From the NCBI GenBank assembly GCA_009731375.1, contig BJOX01000141.1:557428-621427 (forward strand): DNA of 64,000 bases, written 5' to 3'. Below are positions 24,163-33,852 of the stretch, in pieces; positions within the stretch are counted from its first letter, which is position 1; each line of letters begins with the position of its first letter. The DNA is from Paulinella micropora. Its lineage: Eukaryota > Cercozoa > Imbricatea > Euglyphida. A model generated the notes under the pieces. That model did not search any database. It worked only from the letters and a program-made list of their open reading frames with translations, and had not been told where the DNA came from. A program made the translations under genes and the position numbers.

Positions 24163-25272
24163 CCCTGACCGGACAGGTGCCACCTCTCGTTCCTAGCTGT
24201 CAGGCCCTCTTATCGCTGCCTACTCACCTTGCCCCCTCTCTTTCTCCTGCTTCTCCTCCCTGTACTCGTGTTTTGCAAAATATGAACACATGTCAATTAA
24301 ATGTCTGCATTCGAGTGTCGGTGTCGATAGAATGTGTATTTGTGTCTTGTGTGTGTATGTGCCTGCAACAATAGCGCACTAAGGATAATATGCTTTCATT
24401 GTTGTCATACATGCATGCATGCCGTTAAGGAATATAACATATTTTACATTTACCAGCATATTACATGTATGTGTGTAAATAATAGTGTACATGGGCACGT
24501 GTATTTGCAAATGTTTTGTGTTGCCGTTTCTGTGTCCGTTCGTTTAACCAAGTGCGGTTTGGCCTTGACCTATTCGTGTAAAATTTGCATTCGTGTTTGC
24601 ACTCGTACACATTTGTTCGCATCCGTAACCTTGTCACTGGCGGTCTTCTGATGCGTCTTGAGGTGTTACTAGCTTCCGTTTGCACTTGACATCAATACAT
24701 TCGCAGCGTATGGTTTTGTTGCTTGTTGACTTACTTGTCGCTAACCTGCATGCAGGGGGCGGGCCGCGGGGCACGCGCAGGAGACATCGGCTCCATAGAC
24801 CACAGCTAACACTCCTATCAGCACCGCAACTGCTAGTTCGTACTACTCCTATTACCGCTACTACTACTACTCAGTGACTACTCTACTTGTAAGCTTTAGT
24901 CTTCGTTTTTTGGACTAGTGGTATGAGCGTTGGACTCTGGATGCCATATTGCCGAACTCCACAGGAGACGTAGGGTGGTCATCTTTATTAGTTTTTAGTA
25001 TAGCGTTGCATGCTTAACTGATGCGAATTAGCATAATGTACGGTTGTAATTAGACACAGGATCGTCAGACCCGTATCACCGGTATATCAGTTGTATTTCT
25101 GAGTATATATTAAGTGTTGTTCTGGTACTGGTGGCACATGCTGGTGGCAATTACTTTTTTGAGAACATATCACTGCCACTCAAAAGTATATTTTCTCGTG
25201 GCAGTGTAACTCTGTTTCTGTTCAATGTGTTGGCGGGAATTGTTCTAATTGCTTAGTAAAGTTAATGTTGCG
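24163..25272. other. Intergenic, no gene recognised
   Basis: The 3' flank of the LRR/HET-like gene. It contains a short pyrimidine-rich stretch, TG-rich sequence near 24340-24490 and a partial tRNA-like D-arm/anticodon-arm resemblance at 24908-24940 that I do not call. The element boundary is at 25273. Confidence 0.5.
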
Positions 25273-25473
25273 TTAAAATCTACTTTAATCCTTTGTTACA
25301 TTTTCTTACTGAGAACAGATGACAAAGAAACGGAGCTTTAATGGAAGCTTAGACGATCCGATCTCGTCGGAATCAAGTGGGGAAAGAAAAAAGGGTCTAG
25401 GCTTCAAATGCTCTTTCAAGCTCGCTCATCTTACAACAAGGAAAACGGGATACTGCGGCCGGATCCGTCCAAG
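25273..25473 (-). repeat. B repeat (distal copy) of the DIRS/Ngaro-like element
   Basis: About 201 bp starting TTAAAATCTACTTTAATCC and ending GGATCCGTCCAAG. It matches 25985-26192 at high identity in the same orientation, apart from substitutions and a 7-bp difference (GAAAGTT). With the A repeat between them the layout is B-A-B, the split-direct-repeat 3' end known from Ngaro/PAT-type tyrosine-recombinase retroelements. Confidence 0.75.
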
Positions 25474-25787
25474 AACTTGAACGGCCCGGTCACACTGACA
25501 AAGAGCGAGTATGAAACACTCAGACTAACCCCGAACTCAAACTTAAAAAAAAAAAATGTGAGGAGGGGGGCAATGAGGGCGAAGAACGGGCGGAGGAGGG
25601 AAAGGCGGGAGGCTAGACCGGGGGGCCGGTCCTCAAACACAGCAAACTACAGACAGGCACAAACTTAACGCAGAACGAACAAACGGAGACTGCGACCACG
25701 ACGTGCCAGGACCGGGCTTCAAACTAAGAACACAACACTGAAACAAAACGGGTGTGGGTGGGTGGGTATTTTTCGAATTGGGAAAGA
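25474..25787. other. Spacer between A and B repeats
   Basis: About 310 bp with poly-A, G-rich stretches and GGGTGGGTGGG. It ends in a hairpin (25778-25804): TTGGGAAAGAGC, TTT loop, GCTCTTTCCCAA. Unmatched elsewhere in the window. Confidence 0.5.
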
Positions 25788-25988
25788 GCTTTGCTCTTTC
25801 CCAACTTCGGAAAACTGAGCAGACAAACAGAAAAAACATAGCCGGAACAAACCAACCGCGCCAGCTTCGCTGGCGCGCCGGCCTTACTACCAAAAGAGAA
25901 ACGGCAAAATAAAAAGTAACTGTCTCAAATAAATTTTAACGTCGGTTAACTCCGGCCTCCGGCCTGACTCGGAGCAAATCATAATTAA
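25788..25988 (-). repeat. A repeat (3' copy, A2)
   Basis: A near-identical partner of 58287-58481 in direct orientation, sharing GCTTTGCTCTTTCCCAACTT through GGTTAACTCCGGCCTCCGG. It includes a strong hairpin GCGCCAGC-TTC-GCTGGCGC. It abuts the proximal B repeat, giving B1-A2-B2 when read on the - strand. Confidence 0.8.
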
Positions 25989-26192
25989 AATCTACTTTAA
26001 TCCTTTGTTACATTTTCTCACTGAGAACAGATGACAAAGAAACTGAGCTTTAATGGAAGCTTAGACGATCCGATCTCGTCGGAATCAAGTGGGGAAAGAA
26101 AAAAGGGTCTAGGCTTCAAATGCTCTTTCAAGCTCGCTCATCTTGAAAGTTACAACAAGGAAAACTGAATACTGCGGCCGGATCCGTCCAAG
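25985..26192 (-). repeat. B repeat (proximal copy), interrupted by a Ty3 LTR
   Basis: Matches 25273-25473 until CCGTCCAAG. The other copy then continues AACTTGAACGG, whereas this one switches to TGTACTGC, the terminus of the Ty3 LTR. The switch point marks the insertion site of the Ty3 element. Confidence 0.75.
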
Positions 26193-26429
26193 TGTACTGC
26201 ACCCAACGATAGCTCGTAAAAAGTCGGTAATACAACCAACACAGTCCTCAAAAGATGAGAATGATGTCTCGTTATATTAGCTCAGTGAAGCCAAAAAGGA
26301 AAACGGCAACAGACCAGGAATAAAATGGCATCAGGTCCAATCCGGACAAATAATACTGAAAAACAAGCTGGTGCACCTGTCACCAGGAAAAGATACTTTT
26401 TACCTGCTATCCGGGGGGTGATGCCTACA
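26193..26429 (-). repeat. 3' LTR of the Ty3/gypsy element
   Basis: 237 bp with TGTA...TACA termini (TGTACTGC on the left, CCTACA on the right). On the - strand it is preceded by a polypurine tract, GGGAGGGGG, at 26432-26440, as expected just upstream of a 3' LTR. No second copy exists in the window, so the 5' LTR has been lost. The host base stretch CCAAG lies immediately outside the terminus. Confidence 0.7.
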
Positions 26430-27273
26430 GTACCCCCTCCCGATTTTATGACGGAAATAGCATTTTCGTCATACACCTTCTGATTTCTTTCTGCAAATAG
26501 TATGCGCTATGGAGTCATGCCACACAGCGCATCGACCCACGGATAGACGCTAAAAGACGATAAATATATCCTCATACGGCACGTCAAAGCGGATTCTCTA
26601 GCCTTTCTTGTAAATTTTGAACTCCTTCCCCTCAATTTCTTTTTTTTTTCTTTTTTTTTTTCGGCAGTATGTCAAGAACAAACGTACAATTAATAAAAAA
26701 ATACAAGCAACGTGGTGCTGTAGTACGATTCCCCCTTTGATCTCCTTCTTCTTCTTATCATTATCATTATTATTATTATTATTCACAGGGAGATCGTAAG
26801 TACATTGTCTTTTTTAATGACATACCCTTGTATAAGGCGGATATCCTATGATATAGTATTAGGGGGCCAGTCCTAATAGCTATATCCGAAGTCGAGGTGT
26901 ATGTACCCGACCCTGCGATATACCGACACAAGTAGAGATTGACCGTGCTCAGGTACGACAGTATATAATCTATCGTAAAAAATAATTTAATGAAAGTTTC
27001 AGAGAACATTTCATTTTCGAGAACATCATCCCAGGACTTGGAAAGGGTCATACCCGGGAACACCATCGCTCAATACACTAGCGATCCCCGTATACGGTGT
27101 AGTATCATCGTCGATCGACCTTTCGCACTCGTATGTTGCGATCGAATGCCAAGTTATATCACTGAGTCTTTTTAATATTCATATTGATAACTGATGATGC
27201 ATGATCAAATCATGATACGCCGTGGGCAATCAATCAGTTTATTTGAGACGCATAAAGAAAAATAGTTTCTTTG
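26430..27273 (-). mobile_element. 3' non-coding region of the Ty3 element
   Basis: Sequence between the last pol-frame ORF and the LTR. It contains poly-T/poly-A runs near 26640-26665 and a short TTA tract near 26757-26785, with no long ORF. Included in the element by position. Confidence 0.5.
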
Positions 27274-27558
27274 TCACTGCCTTCGTCGTCTGGCGCGGAT
27301 TTCTTTGCCTGGTGGAGGACCACCAACAAAAGTCAGATCGAACTTTGACTGTTCGAGAATGTCCCAGATCTTATTAGGGATTCCGCCCAACGATAATTCA
27401 AAAGGGACATCAAGCACTCCTCTTGGCAGTGTCTGAATGGTCCACGCAGTGTAATCCTTGTCTCTGGGAGTAATTGTATCATCCCATGTCTCGAGACTTG
27501 TTGCGTCTTCATATACTGGCAGATAATGTCTTGCCTTTGGATCCTCAACCGGGTCCAT
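27274..27558 (-). CDS. Small 3' ORF of the Ty3 element, 94 aa
   Basis: Begins MDPVEDPKARHYLPVYEDA and ends with a basic RARRRRQ tail. It lies just downstream of the integrase C-terminal region. It may be the detached end of Pol after a frameshift or a separate small ORF. No homologue is recognised. Confidence 0.4.
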   Translation of the reverse strand: MDPVEDPKARHYLPVYEDATSLETWDDTITPRDKDYTAWTIQTLPRGVLDVPFELSLGGIPNKIWDILEQSKFDLTFVGGPPPGKEIRARRRRQ

Positions 27559-27582
27559 ACTTCTCCAAAACTGGAGTATCGG

Positions 27583-28374
27583 TTATATTATTTTTGCGGC
27601 TGATGATATTTTGAGTGTCCGTGTGACACGCATCTGTCGTGGGACCGCCACGACCCGCATCAAGTATAAGTCTGAGAGAGTGTCATCAGCGACATGTTGT
27701 TCCGCTGGTCTCATCAGATAGAAAGCATCTTTCACCCATGCGATGGTTGCTATCGCATCGCCTTCCTTCCATCGCTCATGGACAATCTCAACGTTGCCCG
27801 CGTTTGGGTCAGTGTCCGTCCCCTCCTCCTCCTGGTGGACGTCCTTTGATCTCATCGACCTCATCGCCTTCCTCGGTTGGTCGTTGATAAGATCATTCCG
27901 CGCTCTCCTTAGCTGCGCCTCTGTGATCTTCTCCTTCTTTCCGCTATGCTCTCGCGGAGACTTGGACTGAGCCCCCACCGCGCTTATGCGGTCAGTCTTC
28001 TCCTTACTGTCCACCTCACTCTCCTCCTTCTCAGCTATCGGTGCCCGATAAGCATCGTCTTGGTCTATGCCAGCCTCCTTGTGGATGGGCGGCACCTCTT
28101 TGAAATCATCTTTCATCCGTTTTAACGCCTCCTCAACGGATTCATCTTCCAATAAGAAAGGATCATACTTAATCCGCCTTCTTACATTCACAATTTGCAT
28201 CTTCCCTCTACCCCTGATTTTGTAGTTCAGAGGTCCCATCTGTTCCATAATCTGATAAGGTCCTTTCCAGTGAGTGAACAGCTTAGAGCTGACTCCTTTC
28301 GGGACCTGAGGATGATACAACAGTACAATATCCCCGACCTGGAATTTGATCTGATCCAAGTGCGCTTGTCGCAC
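27583..28374 (-). pseudogene. Ty3 integrase C-terminal region with GPY/F module
   Basis: Contains VGDIVLLYHPQVPKG and HWKGPYQIMEQMGPLNYKI, the GPY/F module that follows the catalytic core in Ty3/gypsy integrases, then a long charged, disordered tail. It is in the same frame as the upstream core ORF, separated only by an in-frame TGA (28393-28395) at a position where Trp would be plausible. Confidence 0.75.
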
Positions 28375-28395
28375 CCCTTCAGCGTCAGTCTTTCA

Positions 28396-29480
28396 GCGCT
28401 CCGCCTCTCTATGCGCCCTGACTATTTGTTCCGCCTCCATCTTCACTCTAAGTCTCATCCCAAACAACTCATCCGCATCCGCCCAAGTGTCTTTTGGGTG
28501 AAGGAGCGAAGTCGGGATATCAGGCTCACGCCCATATACTAACTGATATGGCGAGATTGAGCTCTTCGAGCCTCCTAACGCCGTAGAGGGTAGACAGTTC
28601 ATTGCAAACGCAAATGATGGTGCTGCCTCGACCCATGCTCTTTGATTCTCCTTCTTCGTGCAATACATCTTTAGCGAGGCTTTGAGGGGTCTGTGTACCC
28701 GCTCGATTTTCCCATTTGCTCGCGGGTTATAGGCAGTAACATATTGCCATTTCATCCCGTAATACTTAGATAGTTTGTCGATGACCTCGTTATTAAAGTC
28801 CGAGCCTCGATCAGAACATATCTTTCTTGGTACTCCGATCTGTGAGATGATCCTATCGATCAGCGCCTCGGCCGTCGTCTTGCCGGTAACGTCTTTGACA
28901 GGGATGATCCACACATAGTTGGTGGCTCTGTCAATAGCCGTAAGGAGGTATTTGTAACCATCCTTCGATTCTGGGAAAGGTCCCACATGATCAATGTGTA
29001 TAAACTCAAACATCCCCGCATGAAGAGGAAATTCGCCAATCAGGCCGAAATTTGCCTTCAGAAGTGTTTTGTTTATCTTGCATGGGATGCACGCATCCAC
29101 CGCCTGATCTATCTCCTCCTTCATCTTCTTCCACCAGAATCGCCTCGCTACGAACATGTGAGTTCGTTGTCGACCCGGATGCGCCAAAAGTGGGCAATTG
29201 TGGGCTGCGACAAATATAAATCGTCTCAGACTCTCCGGTACCCAAAGGGTCCATTTGTCCGGCTGTGACGCATAGCGACCGTGAAGGCCCTTGTACCACA
29301 GTAGACCATCTCTCCATCCCATCTCCTTCATCTGATCTTTGATCGCTTTCGTCATCCGTAGCTCATCCGGGTTCTGATATAACTGTATCAGTTCTTTAAA
29401 CTCCGGATCTTGAGCCTGTTGTTGCCTCCATGCGGTAGGCGAGGCTATATGGATAGTACCATCTTCTAGCCGTACCCGAT
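28396..29480 (-). pseudogene. Ty3 integrase core, HHCC and DDE
   Basis: Shows an HHCC zinc-binding set (H in AHPGRQRTH, then CIPC) and a DDE core: D in FIHIDHVGPF, D in CSDRGSDF, E in GKIERVHRPLK. It inserts retrotransposon cDNA. The open frame starts upstream near 29480, where a frameshift separates it from the RNase H/linker frame. An in-frame TGA at 28393-28395 cuts it from the GPY/F part. The retained catalytic residues suggest a fairly young copy. Confidence 0.85.
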
Positions 29481-29940
29481 TCTTTCCGGGTCATCGTCTA
29501 GGTCACTTCTCCGCTCTTGAGGAGGCTCCGCATAAACTTCCTGCGTCTCCTCTTCCTCTCTTATGTTCGCCTTCGCATTCTCATATACCTCATAGGACCA
29601 CTCAGCGTCCTCCTGGGTATGTAGCTCACAACATATCCCGTGATCCGGGCCTTGTGGACTGTACCGTAGACCTGTGCGGTCATATCGGACTCCACTCGCC
29701 ATCTCCATCGCCTCAATGTGGCTGACCTCATGCACCTTGTCAGTGGACAAGTCTTCCAACTCCACCGTGGACACCAACGCCGATACTTCCGAGTTAAACT
29801 CTAGCCTAGAGAGGCTATCAGCGACCACATTTCGCTTTTCCGGTAGTTGGACCATTGTAAAATCGAAACAAGACAAGAACGCTTGCCACCGCGCCAGCCG
29901 TCCAGTCTGTTCATGATTCATCAACCATAACAGGTTATGA
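29466..29940 (-). pseudogene. Ty3 RNase H end and linker (frameshifted)
   Basis: The - strand encodes VTVRTDHHNLLWLMNHEQTG, then RLARWQAFLSCFDF, then VADSLSRLEF, the classic end of Ty3 RNase H (TDHxxL, RxxRW, NxVADxLSR). It is out of frame with the RT ORF, from which a frameshift near 29935-29960 separates it. Confidence 0.8.
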
Positions 29941-32620
29941 TGATCAGTTCTGACAGTAACTTGAGGGCACACACCACCGCTAACGCCTCTCTTTGCCTTG
30001 TGCAATAGTTTCTCTCCGCCGCACACAACTTCCTACTAATAAACATGATTGGGCGTAATTTCTTCTCCTCATCCTCTTGTTGTAATACAGCCCCAATCGC
30101 AAACTTAGATGCGTCTGTATCGACTACGAATTGTTTCGTAAAGTCGGGCATCGTTAACACCAGTCCTCCGTCTTTCGGGTCTTTGTAAATGAGATCTTTG
30201 AGCGCATGAAACGCTTGCAAAGCCTCTTCGTCCCACTTCTCAAAGTCTCCAAAATCTATCATTTTCTCCACTTTAGCCCGTGTTGCACCCCAATCGGGTA
30301 TAAACTGGCTATAGTATTGCGCCATCGCAAGGAATGAGTGCAATTCAGTGCGGTTCTTCGGTATCGGTCGATTCATAATCTCCTCCCTCTTCTCTTTGGA
30401 TATCGAGACTCGATTATGGGAGATCTCGTACCCTAAGTATGTCACACTCGTCTTGGCAAGTTGACACTTCTTTAGATTGCACTTCAGGCCAAAAGCTCCG
30501 ATGCGCCTGAATATATCGGACAAATGATCGATATGCTCCTCCATTGTGTTAGAGTATACGATAATGTCATCGATATAGCAAAATGCATATTCTCCCGCCT
30601 TCTGTCCCCGCCTTCTCATAAAGCCACCGTCAGACAAATCATCGTACTGACTGCTCAACATCTTCTGCATCGCCTTCTGGAAAAGTCCTGGGGCTTGCTT
30701 GAGGCCCATCGGAAGCACTTTCCATTGGTATATTTCCATACCCACCACAAACGCCGTCAGCCATCTGGACTTTTCCTCCAGTGGTATCTGCCAGAAGCCA
30801 TTCTTAAGGTCAATGACCGAATAGAATTTTGCATTCCGCAGTACTCTCCTTCCTTCTTCTAATGTCGGGAGAGGATTTCTCTCTTCCTCCAGCACCTTGT
30901 TAACACGAGCATAGTTAACTGTCAGGCGCCATTCTCCTCCTGGCTTCGGCACTATTCTCGGTTGTGAGACTATTGGAGATGTCGATATCTCAATAAAGTC
31001 CTCATTGAGCAGCTGTCTTGCTAGCTCCTCCGCTATCTTCGCCTCATGTATATTCAAATTCGCCCTTCGTGGTGCCGGTGACGGCTCCACACCCGGTATT
31101 TTGTAAATAACCGCAGTGAAATCTTCAGGCTTGACACCACCTGCATGTGGAGGGTCACAAATTTCCTTGTTCGCCTCTAATTTGGCTTTTAAAAGTTCCT
31201 TCTCCTTCTCCGTGCCTACTCCTTCTTCCAATATTTTCCGCGCCGCCTCTTGAAAATCTTCATCAGACATCTGCTTATGCTGCTTGAGGGGTTCTCTGTC
31301 CTCCTCCAAGCCTAAGTCCTCTTCCGAGACATCATCTAGGCCCGTCTTTTCATACGTGACCGTGTCCGGCTCATCATCTTTACCGAGCTCCACCAGCATG
31401 TCAATGAGTCTCGCGTATTGCAAAGGAGCTTTACGGGTGTAAAAACCATCAAAGCATGTGAATGCTTGCGGTATCAATTTCAACTTGTCGAGGTCTCTGA
31501 GCTTCCGCTTGTATGCACTGCTCTGCTCACGAGTTCCCATACGACAAGCCACCACTAGCTGTTGCTTGCGAGAGGGTACCGGTATAGGATGATCAATAAG
31601 CCGGTCCCTTATTTCCTGCGCCCATATCGCCTTCTCATTATATGGCAGGATAATAGTATACGGCTTATTATTTTCGAATAAAGTCCGTAAGCATTTCTTC
31701 ACTTCAGACAGTGAACGCGGCCACGTGGGCTCGTCACCCCAGAAATCAGTAATAAAACTTTTAATAGTTTCTGGTGGAGTATCCGGGATTCTCCCCGTTT
31801 TCCTTGGTACAAACGCCTCCCTTTTTTCTTCTCCTACTTTCGCATGGAAACAGTATCCGTTAGTAATATGGACATCTGTTCCTACTCCTTCCGCGAACCT
31901 CGCCAACGACGGGCTTCTTTGTGCGACACATATAATCTCCTCCTTTCGCTTCTCGATTAAGTCATCAATAGACTTTTTGTCCCAATGGCATGTCGGAACT
32001 GTGACAGTGCACACTTGGGATTCCCAATTGTCGGTCCAGGACAGCTCATCCGGTCTTACGACATGGGGGTGAACGTACACCTCAAGTGCCTCATGTGCGA
32101 TGGCCATCTTTTTGTGATTCGTCGCTAGACTCAGCTCATAAGCCTCATGGTCAGTAGCGTTGAAGGGATCAATATCGTTCTTTTCTCCTCTTTTTACTCC
32201 ATATATCACTCGCCGTGCGGCGCAATCAATCACAGCCCCCATCGTAGCCAATTGGTCATACGATAGTAATATTGACCCGTGGTAACCGGGGACGACATAG
32301 AGGTCCATACGGTATACTCGTGCGGATTTCAATTTAAAGGTCAGTGTGATGATTCCCGTGATATCCGTCCGGCTGCTCACTCCTTTGAGAGTGCCCGTTG
32401 ACTTTTTCATATTTCCGTCCACCCAGTCCCGGTATCGATTAAAAAATTTCCGGCCGACAATATTAATATTCGCCATCGTATCATTACCAACTTTTAATAT
32501 TGTCTTCAATGTTTCACAATAAAGTTCCGTATAACACAGAGCATCGGGCCTGTGTATATTGGCTGCGAGACCAAGAACTTTACGTTCCAAATTTTGGAGT
32601 CTTGTCTCTAAGTTTTTCAA
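29921..32620 (-). CDS. Ty3/gypsy Pol: protease, reverse transcriptase, RNase H start
   Basis: About 899 codons. A retropepsin-like region near residues 45-140 (YVVPGYHGSILLSYDQL resembles the flap/ILG area) has a DTM triad-like site instead of DTG. RT palm motifs follow: YARVNKVLEEERNPLP, FYSVIDLKNGFWQI, LPMGLKQAPGLFQ and the catalytic YIDD (in CYIDDIIVYS). An RNase H start VVDTDASKFAIGAVLQQ comes next, then a frameshift. The start overlaps the stop of the preceding ORF, consistent with Gag-Pol frameshifting, and the first listed codon is not ATG. Neighbouring ORFs complete a Ty3 pol in the order PR-RT-RH-IN. Confidence 0.85.
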   Translation of the reverse strand: MKNLETRLQNLERKVLGLAANIHRPDALCYTELYCETLKTILKVGNDTMANINIVGRKFFNRYRDWVDGNMKKSTGTLKGVSSRTDITGIITLTFKLKSARVYRMDLYVVPGYHGSILLSYDQLATMGAVIDCAARRVIYGVKRGEKNDIDPFNATDHEAYELSLATNHKKMAIAHEALEVYVHPHVVRPDELSWTDNWESQVCTVTVPTCHWDKKSIDDLIEKRKEEIICVAQRSPSLARFAEGVGTDVHITNGYCFHAKVGEEKREAFVPRKTGRIPDTPPETIKSFITDFWGDEPTWPRSLSEVKKCLRTLFENNKPYTIILPYNEKAIWAQEIRDRLIDHPIPVPSRKQQLVVACRMGTREQSSAYKRKLRDLDKLKLIPQAFTCFDGFYTRKAPLQYARLIDMLVELGKDDEPDTVTYEKTGLDDVSEEDLGLEEDREPLKQHKQMSDEDFQEAARKILEEGVGTEKEKELLKAKLEANKEICDPPHAGGVKPEDFTAVIYKIPGVEPSPAPRRANLNIHEAKIAEELARQLLNEDFIEISTSPIVSQPRIVPKPGGEWRLTVNYARVNKVLEEERNPLPTLEEGRRVLRNAKFYSVIDLKNGFWQIPLEEKSRWLTAFVVGMEIYQWKVLPMGLKQAPGLFQKAMQKMLSSQYDDLSDGGFMRRRGQKAGEYAFCYIDDIIVYSNTMEEHIDHLSDIFRRIGAFGLKCNLKKCQLAKTSVTYLGYEISHNRVSISKEKREEIMNRPIPKNRTELHSFLAMAQYYSQFIPDWGATRAKVEKMIDFGDFEKWDEEALQAFHALKDLIYKDPKDGGLVLTMPDFTKQFVVDTDASKFAIGAVLQQEDEEKKLRPIMFISRKLCAAERNYCTRQREALAVVCALKLLSELIIITCYG

Positions 32621-33852
32621 CTCCTCTTCTCTTCCTGCTTCACCTCATTAACATTGTTATTATTCTGCGGTACTGGTGCGTTTACTATGTGAGCGACATT
32701 GTCTTGTGGTATTTGAGTACACACATTGTCGTTTTGCTCGCCACCCGCCGCGATCGTAGACATTGAGTCTGTTCGTGGTTGTTTGCTTGGCCGAGGCGAT
32801 ACGTCTGCCATTTGCCTCCTCGCCTCCATCGCAAGTCTCGCCTTCCTATTTGCATCAGTTATCATTGGTAACCGTGCTGTATGAACGGGTATGAGACTAC
32901 CTTGGGGCTGCAGTCTCTGTGTACCCACATCTTTGTATTCAGATTGAGGAAGCGTTGGCCCAGTCTGCACAACAGCATTAGAAAGCACTGTGACTTTAGG
33001 GTTAAACTTCACAGTCTTCTCCTTCCTCTCTTCTTCCCCCTCCAGTCATTCCACCACCTCGAAACGATTACCTTGAGTAGTGTCCGGGTAGGATGACGTA
33101 TCGGTCTCCGAGGCAGTGTTGTAGGCCTGAGCTCGACCGAAATTCGGGTTGGAGCTTGCCCATGAGCCTCCTCCTCCTCTGGGTGGGGGGGCTGGAGCTC
33201 GAACAGCTCTCCCTCCATAAGGGGTATATCCCCGACCTCCTACTCTTCCTCTCTGATGGGTTCCTTGCCACCTCGAGGCTCCTCTCCATGGTCCTCCTCC
33301 TCGTCCTCCTCCTGCTCCTCCTCCTCGTCCTCCTGCTCCTCCTCCTCGTCCTCCTGCTCCTCCTCCTCGTCCTCTTTGAGAGGCCTTTAAGTTCTTTTGT
33401 CTCTCCCTTTCCTCCTTCTTCTCCTTCATCCTCTTCATGTAGGTAATGATTGCCTCTCGTAACTCCTCATCATCACACATATTGGCATACCAACCTTCGT
33501 TCGCAGCGGCAATCTGAAGCATGTTGAAAAGGCCCGGTTCCTTGCCTTCCGTCCTGCTCAGAAACTTTGCCCTTGCTGTTGGGTTCTGCCTATCATGATT
33601 GAAAGAGCAGTCTCTGTTCTCCATCTGTGCCTTACACTGCAAGCCCGCGAACCACCTCCAACATGCGGTCTTCAGGTCTGGCTCTCTCTGTCTCTTCCAA
33701 CCGGCAACTCTGTTTGTGTACGTGGCTTGTGCGCCAACAGGTACACCGCCTGCCTGTGCCGTATGTGCCTCCTCGGCGAAGACAGTCCTTACACAAAAAT
33801 TTACAAGGAAACGACAGGTAGCAGTAGCAACGGATTTTTGTGTAAAAGTCAA
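32617..33852 (-). pseudogene. Ty3 Gag region, N-terminus lost at the Polinton junction
   Basis: The upstream part has a zinc-finger-like ACWRWFAGLQCK...DCSFNHD (CCCH), a charged helix, and RGG/GGR repeats typical of RNA-binding nucleocapsid segments. An in-frame TGA after RFEVVE splits it from the downstream part (32617-33045), which stays in the same frame and ends overlapping pol. No capsid-like N-terminal domain, 5' UTR or 5' LTR is present; at about 33.80-33.85 kb the composition turns AT-rich and Polinton genes begin. Confidence 0.7.
33790..33850. other. Junction between Ty3 and Polinton with a short inverted repeat
   Basis: CTTACACAAAAAT (about 33788) and ATTTTTGTGTAAAAG (about 33834) form an imperfect stem across the composition change. 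No Polinton terminal inverted repeat is visible here. Confidence 0.4.

Noticed and set aside
24905-24945. tRNA gene (TGGACTAGTGGTATGAGC resembles a D arm, TTGGACTCTGGAT an anticodon arm)
   Set aside because: No T arm with GTTCGAATCC and no acceptor stem follow at the right distance. At most a tRNA-derived fragment.
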